Source of the DNA: Mycobacterium ahvazicum
GTDB taxonomy: Bacteria; Actinomycetota; Actinomycetes; Mycobacteriales; Mycobacteriaceae
Reading direction: 5' to 3'
NCBI RefSeq assembly: GCF_900176255.2
Contig: NZ_FXEG02000005.1
Coordinates: 744,001-808,000, forward strand
DNA: 64,000 nt
Shown: positions 58,871 to 64,000 of the stretch, piece after piece
Layout: each line of letters starts with the position of its first letter
How positions within the stretch are numbered: position 1 is the first letter of the stretch
Notes under the pieces: model-generated
What the model saw: only the letters and a program-made list of their open reading frames with translations
The model's database searches: none
Told to the model about the DNA's origin: nothing
Position numbers and translations under genes: made by a program

Positions 58871-59407
58871 GTGATGCGATCGGTAACGGGTTTGGCAGCC
58901 GTCGGACTGATGTTGACTTTCGTGCCGGCTCCCGCGGCCGGCGCGGCGAGCAACACCGCGACCACGCTGTTTCCGCTGGACGGCCCGAACCAGCTGGAGA
59001 CGCATATGTTCCTCAACTGCTTCAAGTCCGATGGCCATTGCGACTTCATCGCCGGGGCCGACACCCGCGCGCCCGACGGCGGGGTGATCGGATTCCCGCC
59101 GGGCCTGTGGGCACGCCAGACCACTGAGATCCGGTCGAACAACCGGATGGCCTACCTGGACGCGCACGCCACCGGGCAGTACGAGCGGGTGATGAAATCG
59201 ATGGGGACCGACGAGATCACGACCGTCTACTTCGGTGAAGGACCGCCGGACAAGTACCAGACGACCGGGCGCATCGACTCCACCGACTGGGGTACCGGCC
59301 AGCCCAAGACCGACGAAACCGTCTACACCTGCACTCACATCCAGGTGGTCTACAGCGGGGTCAACATCACCTCGCCGAGCACCTGCGCGGTCACGACGTT
59401 TTCCTAG
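58871..59407 (+). CDS. Secreted protein of unknown function (Rv3572-like)
   Basis: The 178-residue protein (177 from the ATG next to the GTG) has a Sec signal peptide: MRSVTGLAAVGLMLTFVPAPAAGA, cut near AGAA (written here as positions 1-25). The mature part has four Cys, including NCFKSDGHCDF and VYTCTHIQ, which could form disulfides, and beta-strand-rich sequence with TVYFGEGPPDKYQTTG. I know no function. The gene follows kshB by 32 bases and is convergent with fadE34. GGAAGG precedes the start. Confidence 0.78.
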   Translation: MMRSVTGLAAVGLMLTFVPAPAAGAASNTATTLFPLDGPNQLETHMFLNCFKSDGHCDFIAGADTRAPDGGVIGFPPGLWARQTTEIRSNNRMAYLDAHATGQYERVMKSMGTDEITTVYFGEGPPDKYQTTGRIDSTDWGTGQPKTDETVYTCTHIQVVYSGVNITSPSTCAVTTFS

Positions 59408-59433
59408 GCCTATTACGTCAGCCGCTCGCGGCT

Positions 59434-61602
59434 TCAGCGCGGCAGGCCCAGGAGCCGCTCGGCCGCGACGGTCAGCAGGATCTGCTCGGTGCCGCCCGCG
59501 ATCGTCAGGCAGCGGGTGTTGAGGAAGTCGAACACCGCTCGGTCGCCATCCGCCCGGCGGTCGACGAGCCCCCCGCCCTCGGCGACGTCCATCGTGAATT
59601 CGGCCAGCGTCTGCCGGTAGCGCACGCCGATCAGCTTGCGCACGCTGGATTGCGCGCCGGGGTCCTGGCCGCCGACCGCGAGCTGGGCGATGCGCTGGTC
59701 CAGCAGCGCACCCGTCTGGGCCAGGATGATCAGCCGCCCCAGCCGGTCCTGCTCGGCGACGTCGAGATCCCGCTTCACCAGCAGCTCGAGCAGCTCTTCC
59801 ATCGGGTTGCCCAGCGCCGTCCCGCTGGCCATCGCGACCCGCTCGTTGGCCAGCGTGGTGCGGGCCAGCCGCCAGCCGTCGTTCACCGTGCCGACGACCA
59901 TCTCGTCGGGCACGAAGACGTTGTCCAGGAACACCTCGTTGAACAGCGAGTCGCCGGTGATCTCGCGCAGCGGCCGGATGTCGATGCCGGGCGATTTCAT
60001 GTCGATCAGGAAGTAGGTGATGCCCTTGTGCTTCGGGGCATCGGGATCGGTGCGCGCCAGGCACACGCCCCAGGCCGCCTTGTGCGCGGCCGACGTCCAC
60101 ACCTTCTGCCCGGTCAGCAACCACCCGCCTTCCCCGCGCACCGCTTTAGTGCGCAGCGACGCCAGGTCCGAGCCCGCTCCCGGCTCGGAAAACAGCTGAC
60201 ACCAAAGGAATTCGCCGCGCGTGGTGGCGGGCACGAAGCGCTCGATCTGCTCTGGCGTGCCGTGCTCCAGGATCGTCGGCGCCGCCCACCAGCCGATCAC
60301 CAGGTCGGGTCGGTCAACCCCGGCCGCGGCCAGCTCCTGGTCGATCAGCAGCTGCTCGGCCGGCGACGCGGCGCGCCCGTACGGCTTGGGCCAGTGCGGC
60401 GCCTGCAGGCCCGCGTCGGCCAGAGCTACCTGCCGCTTCTCGGCCGGCAGCGCGGCGATCTCGGCGATGGTCGCGGCAAGCTCGCCGCGCTGGTCCTCGA
60501 CCTCAGTCAGGTCGATGCTCAGCCGTCGGCGCACCCCGTCCTGGGTGAGCTCGGTAATGCGGCGCAGCCAGCGCTGCGCCCCGCCCAGATACCGGCCGAT
60601 CGCGTGCGCGCGGCGCAGGTACAGGTGCGCGTCGTGTTCCCAGGTGCAGCCGATACCCCCGAGCACCTGAATGCAGTCCTTGACGTTCGCCTTCACCGCC
60701 GGGATCGCGACGCCGGCGGCCAGCGCGGCGGCAATCGAGAACTGTCTCTCGTCGGCAGCGCCGGCGCCACGGGCTGCGCGTGCTGCGTCGGAGGCGGCCA
60801 CCTCGGCCTGCTCCGCGCGGCACAGCATCTCCGCGCACAGGTGCTTGATGGCCTGGAAGCTTCCGATCGGCTTACCGAACTGCTCGCGCACCTTGGCGTA
60901 ATCGACGGCAGTCTCGAGCGACCAGCGGGTGACGCCGGCGGCCTCGGCCGCCAGCACGGTCGCGGCCAGCTCCTCGACCCGCTGACGTGACGCGTCGATC
61001 GGGGTCGCCGGTGCCGACGTCAGCACCACGCGCGCCAGCGGGCGGGAAAAATCGGTGGCCTGCAACGGCTCCAGCCGCACACCGTCGCTGGCAGTGTCGA
61101 CGAGGACCCACTCCTCGCCGGCGGGCAGCAACAGCAGACCACCGTCGGCGCCACCCAGCACGAAGTCGACGGTGCCCGACACCTTCGCGCCGTCGAACTG
61201 GACGTCACCCTCGAGCGCCAAGCCCGCGAACCGCTCCCCCGACGCGAGCGCGGACAGCACCTCAAGATCGGTGACGACCAAGGTTGCCAGCGCGGTGGTG
61301 GCGATCGGCCCGGGCACCAGCGCCTTGGCCGCCTCTTCGACCATCGCGCACAGATCCTCGATGCTGCCGCCGGCCCCGCCGGCGTCCTCTGAGACGGCCA
61401 CCCCGAACAGGCCAAGGTCGGCCAGCCGGGCGAACACGGCACGCCAGGCATCCGGATTGCCCTGCTCGACCTCACGGATCGCGACGGTCCCGCCGGGACC
61501 GGAGGTGGCATTGCGGGCCCAATCCCGCACCAATTCGCGCGCCGCGAACTGTTCGTCAGTGACGGTCGCTACCACCTGGGGCCCTCCGTGTGCTTGATTC
61601 AT
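59434..61602 (-). CDS. fadE34: FadE34 (ChsE3), fused two-domain steroid acyl-CoA dehydrogenase
   Basis: FadE34 oxidises the five-carbon side chain (3-oxo-cholenoyl-type CoA). Unlike ChsE1-ChsE2, both halves are in one polypeptide of 722 residues. The first half (about 1-340) has YAKVREQFGKPIGSFQAIKH and an LGGIGCTWEHDAHLYLRRAH end. The second half (about 350-722) has CQLFSEPGAGSDLASLRTKA, LLTGQKVWTSAAHKAAWGVC and AGGTEQILLTVAAERLLG. It has a KstR box 29 bases upstream of its start. It corresponds to Rv3573c. Confidence 0.95.
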   Translation of the reverse strand: MNQAHGGPQVVATVTDEQFAARELVRDWARNATSGPGGTVAIREVEQGNPDAWRAVFARLADLGLFGVAVSEDAGGAGGSIEDLCAMVEEAAKALVPGPIATTALATLVVTDLEVLSALASGERFAGLALEGDVQFDGAKVSGTVDFVLGGADGGLLLLPAGEEWVLVDTASDGVRLEPLQATDFSRPLARVVLTSAPATPIDASRQRVEELAATVLAAEAAGVTRWSLETAVDYAKVREQFGKPIGSFQAIKHLCAEMLCRAEQAEVAASDAARAARGAGAADERQFSIAAALAAGVAIPAVKANVKDCIQVLGGIGCTWEHDAHLYLRRAHAIGRYLGGAQRWLRRITELTQDGVRRRLSIDLTEVEDQRGELAATIAEIAALPAEKRQVALADAGLQAPHWPKPYGRAASPAEQLLIDQELAAAGVDRPDLVIGWWAAPTILEHGTPEQIERFVPATTRGEFLWCQLFSEPGAGSDLASLRTKAVRGEGGWLLTGQKVWTSAAHKAAWGVCLARTDPDAPKHKGITYFLIDMKSPGIDIRPLREITGDSLFNEVFLDNVFVPDEMVVGTVNDGWRLARTTLANERVAMASGTALGNPMEELLELLVKRDLDVAEQDRLGRLIILAQTGALLDQRIAQLAVGGQDPGAQSSVRKLIGVRYRQTLAEFTMDVAEGGGLVDRRADGDRAVFDFLNTRCLTIAGGTEQILLTVAAERLLGLPR

Positions 61603-61626
61603 CGTGACCGTTAGGGACGCTACAGC

Positions 61627-61680
61627 CCACTAGAACGTGTTCTAATAGTGCCAGCGATCGACCGTCAAGTCGAATGCCAC
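61627..61680 (+). repeat. Copy A of a duplicated 54-bp KstR operator region
   Basis: The 54 bases from CCACTAGAACGTGTTC to TCGAATGCCAC match 62873-62926 at 47 positions, including an identical first 28. The copies are direct repeats, 1,246 bases apart, and lie on both sides of the secreted hydrolase gene. Confidence 0.9.
61631..61644. promoter_or_regulatory. KstR operator upstream of fadE34
   Basis: TAGAACGTGTTCTA is a perfect palindromic match, 28 bases from the fadE34 start on the minus strand. It is also 153 bases upstream of the hydrolase gene on the plus strand and could affect it. Confidence 0.9.
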
Positions 61681-61797
61681 CGCGCTCACCGTCCGTGCGT
61701 CCGGACATTGATTGCTCGGCTTAATTCATAGGGCGCCCGGCGGCGCATTCGCGCCTGATCACGCCCGACTCGAGGGGTCAAGTGTTTCAATTTCTTA

Positions 61798-62784
61798 ATG
61801 ACCTTGGGTTCGCTGGCCACGCGCGTCGGCTGCTCCATCGCGGCCGTGCTGAGCGCGGTCGCGATCGCCGCAATGGTCGCCGTCCCGCGCCCAGCCCGGG
61901 CCGATTCGATCGCGGCCGACAGCACCACTGACGTTGCGTGCGCGACCTCGACCCGCCAGGTACCGACGACCTGGTATGTCCCGAGCACGCCGCCGCTCGG
62001 ATTGGTGTGGTTGCAGCACGGTTTCGTCGAGGGCAAATTCGTATGGTCTGCGTTTGCCACCGAGCTCGCCAACAGCGGCTACCTCGTGATGGCCACCACG
62101 CTGCCCACCGTCCATCCCCTCGGCTGCACCTTGGAGCACCTGATCGACAACACCGGCTTCCTCGACAACATCGCCGATGTGTTTGCCCACAAAGATGATC
62201 CGAACGGCGCCTTGGCATCGTCGTTGGCGGCGGCGACGTCAGATCTGGGCCGAACCGTCCCGCCGTTGCCCGAGAAGTTGGTGTTCGTGGGGCATTCGGC
62301 CGGGGTGGAGGCCGTCGAGTACGTCGCCGAGCGCCTGCACAGCGCCTACCCGGCCACCTTCAGTCAGCTGCGCGGCATCATCAGCGAAGACGGCGTTAAG
62401 TCATTTATCGGCTCTAATACCGACAAAGCGTTGGCCGGGCTGGCCACCACCACCCTGCCGATCTACGCCACGGCGTCACCGCACCTGCTCTGCAACGCCT
62501 TCCGAAGCGGCACCAGGGCACTCGAACGGTATCTGCCCAATCGAGCGTTTCTCGGGGTGAAGGTGACCACCGGCGCCCACGGCGACGCGCTCGGCATGTC
62601 GTCGCCGGGTTACGAAAACCTGGTATGCGGTCGTCCGAAGCCCGCGAATGTGGCGGCGGTATGGGGTCTGACGCGTGGCTGGATCACCGACATGTTCGCG
62701 GGAACGATCACGGCCGATTTCTATCCAGGTGGCAGCTACTACACCGACCTACTGGACTCAGGCACCATCACCACGCTGCCGTGA
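61798..62784 (+). CDS. Secreted alpha/beta hydrolase (lipase/cutinase-like)
   Basis: The 328-residue protein has a signal peptide (hydrophobic stretch SIAAVLSAVAIAAMVAVP, cut near ARA-DS). The mature alpha/beta hydrolase has the oxyanion segment WLQHGFVEGK, the nucleophile Ser in FVGHSAGVEAVEY (about residue 165), and a likely His in TTGAHGDALGMSS. Substrate unknown; extracellular lipid or sterol-ester hydrolysis would suit the locus. No good ribosome-binding site precedes the ATG. It has no counterpart between fadE34 and kstR in M. tuberculosis and is flanked by duplicated KstR operator DNA. Confidence 0.82.
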   Translation: MTLGSLATRVGCSIAAVLSAVAIAAMVAVPRPARADSIAADSTTDVACATSTRQVPTTWYVPSTPPLGLVWLQHGFVEGKFVWSAFATELANSGYLVMATTLPTVHPLGCTLEHLIDNTGFLDNIADVFAHKDDPNGALASSLAAATSDLGRTVPPLPEKLVFVGHSAGVEAVEYVAERLHSAYPATFSQLRGIISEDGVKSFIGSNTDKALAGLATTTLPIYATASPHLLCNAFRSGTRALERYLPNRAFLGVKVTTGAHGDALGMSSPGYENLVCGRPKPANVAAVWGLTRGWITDMFAGTITADFYPGGSYYTDLLDSGTITTLP

Positions 62785-62872
62785 GGAGCGTCGAAGGCAC
62801 CGTGGGGAGGTCAGCGCCGGAAGAGACTTCGGCCCAGACGCATCACGCGCCACGGGCTGTCCTCGTTCTTCG

Positions 62873-62926
62873 CCACTAGAACGTGTTCTAATAGTGCCAG
62901 TGGTCGACCGTTACGTCGAACGCCAT
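62873..62926 (+). repeat. Copy B of a duplicated 54-bp KstR operator region
   Basis: This direct repeat of 61627-61680 has 47 of 54 bases identical and contains the kstR operator at 62877-62890. Confidence 0.9.
62877..62890. promoter_or_regulatory. KstR operator upstream of kstR
   Basis: TAGAACGTGTTCTA is a perfect match and indicates autoregulation. It lies 141 bases before the chosen kstR start, an unusually long distance compared with the other operators in the window. Confidence 0.9.
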
Positions 62927-63031
62927 TGCAGCAGGACAGCTCGCTGCCCCGGCGGGATGGAGGTGGGAAATTCACGCACGACTTGGTTATCGTTTGCGAA
63001 CGAACCACCCGAAAGAGGAGCAACCCGTCAG

Positions 63032-63697
63032 ATGTCGTCCGCGAACGCTAACTCTGGCCACGTCCCTGAGTCGCAGCCACGCGAGGTCATGAACGTGGCA
63101 GTACTGGCCGAATCCGAGCTTGGCTCGGAGGCACAACGCGAGCGTCGCAAGCGCATTCTGGACGCCACCATGGCCATCGCGTCCAAAGGCGGGTACGAGG
63201 CAGTTCAGATGCGCGCGGTGGCGGATCGCGCGGACGTGGCCGTCGGGACGCTGTACCGCTATTTCCCTTCGAAAGTGCACTTGCTGGTGTCGGCCCTGGG
63301 CCGGGAGTTCGGACGCATCGACGCGAAAACCGACCGCTCCGCGATGGCCGGGGGCACGCCGTTTCAGCGGCTGAATTTCATGGTCGGCAAGCTCAACCGC
63401 GCGATGCAGCGCAACCCGCTGCTCACCGAGGCCATGACGCGGGCTTACGTCTTCGCCGACGCGTCGGCGGCCAGCGAGGTCGACCAGGTGGAGAAGCTGA
63501 TCGACAGCATGTTCGCCCGCGCGATGAGCGACGGCGAACCGACCGAGGACCAGTACCACATCGCCCGGGTGATCTCCGACGTGTGGTTGTCGAACCTGCT
63601 GGCCTGGCTTACCCGCCGCGCGTCGGCGACCGATGTCAGCAAGCGGCTCGACCTGGCCGTGCGGTTGTTGATCGGCGACTCGGAGTCGTCGGCCTAA
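63032..63697 (+). CDS. kstR: KstR, TetR-family repressor of the sterol regulon
   Basis: KstR represses the side-chain and A/B ring genes and is released by 3-oxo-sterol CoA thioesters. The 221-residue protein has the TetR DNA-binding domain RERRKRILDATMAIASKGGY, then VADRADVAVGTLYRYFPSKV, and an all-helical ligand domain. The ATG at 63032 follows AGAGGAG by 11 bases; an in-frame ATG at 63089 gives the 202-residue form. The DNA-binding domain is practically identical in pattern to Rv3574. The gene ends overlapping the convergent LacI-type gene by four bases. Confidence 0.96.
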   Translation: MSSANANSGHVPESQPREVMNVAVLAESELGSEAQRERRKRILDATMAIASKGGYEAVQMRAVADRADVAVGTLYRYFPSKVHLLVSALGREFGRIDAKTDRSAMAGGTPFQRLNFMVGKLNRAMQRNPLLTEAMTRAYVFADASAASEVDQVEKLIDSMFARAMSDGEPTEDQYHIARVISDVWLSNLLAWLTRRASATDVSKRLDLAVRLLIGDSESSA

Positions 63698-64000
63698 ACC
63701 GGCGGACCGGAGGTTCGGCCGCGAATCAGCTCGGTCTCCAGCAGCTCGACGACCGGCAGGCCGGACCTCGGCGGCTTGAGCAGCAGTTCCCCGGCCCGAT
63801 GGCCCTTGCGCAAGCTCGGCTGCGACACCGTCGTCAGGCCGCGGCTGATCGCCTCGGGCACCCCGTCGAATCCAGTGACGCTGATCTGACCGGGCACGTA
63901 AATGCCATGTGCGCGAAGGTAATCCATCGCCGACAGCGCCAAGATGTCTGCGGTGCACATCAACGCCGTGATCCGCGGATTGGCCTCCAGCGCCACCCTC
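63694..64000 (-). CDS. C-terminal part of a LacI-family regulator (Rv3575c-like), cut by the window edge
   Basis: About 102 residues of the periplasmic-binding-protein-like sensor domain are present, with ITALMCTADILALSAMDYLR, then GIYVPGQISVTGFDGVPEA and LTTVSQPSLRKGHRAGELLL, all typical of LacI/GalR C-termini. The helix-turn-helix lies outside the window. Its effector is unknown. In M. tuberculosis Rv3575c occupies this place. Confidence 0.88.
   Translation of the reverse strand, partial: RVALEANPRITALMCTADILALSAMDYLRAHGIYVPGQISVTGFDGVPEAISRGLTTVSQPSLRKGHRAGELLLKPPRSGLPVVELLETELIRGRTSGPPV

Noticed and set aside
59420..59433. AGCCGCTCGCGGCT as a terminator between the Rv3572-like gene and fadE34
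   Set aside because: The stem is 6 bp with a 2-base loop, too tight for a convincing terminator.
59650..60990. A 446-codon plus-strand frame opposite fadE34
   Set aside because: It is a shadow of the strongly supported fadE34 reading, with no recognisable domain.

Overview
This is about 64 kb of GC-rich DNA from a non-tuberculous Mycobacterium. It covers the conserved sterol (cholesterol) catabolic locus that corresponds, gene by gene and in the same order, to M. tuberculosis Rv3522-Rv3575c. The assignment rests on near-full-length recognisable proteins (KshA, HsaA-G, KstD, ChsE1/E2/H1/H2, Ltp2, CYP125, FadA5, IpdA-C, KstR, KstR2, FadD3, FadE30-34), on nine TNNAACNNGTTNNA operators of the KstR type, and on three ANCAAGNNCTTGNT operators of the KstR2 type. 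The species cannot be named from the sequence.

Layout. 1-6116: thiolase-like Ltp4 tail, Ltp3, a ketosteroid-isomerase-like protein, two tandem membrane-anchored NHL propellers, a gamma-carbonic-anhydrase-like protein, KshA and a small partner. 6268-9738: sulfotransferase/SDR/DUF1214-like operon and a haemophore-like secreted protein. 9818-15302: hsaEGF, diverging from kstD-hsd4B. 16324-23569: the side-chain operon cyp125-chsE1-chsE2-chsH1/H2-ltp2, diverging from fadA5. 23578-27602: ddn-like reductase plus an MFS/sulfotransferase pair absent from the M. tuberculosis locus. 27735-43735: the KstR2 regulon for the C and D rings (two SDRs, echA20, ipdABC, fadA6, kstR2, ipdF, fadE30, fadD3, fadE31-33, aspB). 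43725-57599: a FadD32-like AMP ligase, nat, two tandem Ser/Thr-kinase-Kelch receptors, then hsaBCDA. 57756-64000: kshB, a secreted protein, fadE34, a secreted alpha/beta hydrolase, kstR and the end of a LacI-type regulator.

How it works together. CYP125, FadA5, ChsE1/E2, ChsH1/H2 and Ltp2 shorten the sterol side chain. KstD and KshAB open ring B. HsaA/B, HsaC and HsaD open and cleave ring A. HsaE, HsaF and HsaG turn the C6 fragment into pyruvate and propionyl-CoA. FadD3, FadE30, EchA20, IpdA-C, FadE31-33 and FadA6 degrade rings C and D. KstR controls the first half and KstR2 the second.

The most unusual signals are accessory. Two DUF559/Vsr-like nuclease genes each sit in a ~1 kb cassette bounded on both sides by related hairpins, each cassette filling the gap between two convergent catabolic genes. 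A third convergent gap holds a solitary hairpin of the same build. A MIRU-like repeat supplies the ribosome-binding site and possible alternative start codons of several catabolic genes. A 54-bp KstR operator region is duplicated on both sides of an extra hydrolase gene. The nat gene is separated from the hsa operon by a 7.4-kb insertion with two kinase-Kelch receptors. No PE/PPE gene is present at any of the places where M. tuberculosis has one.
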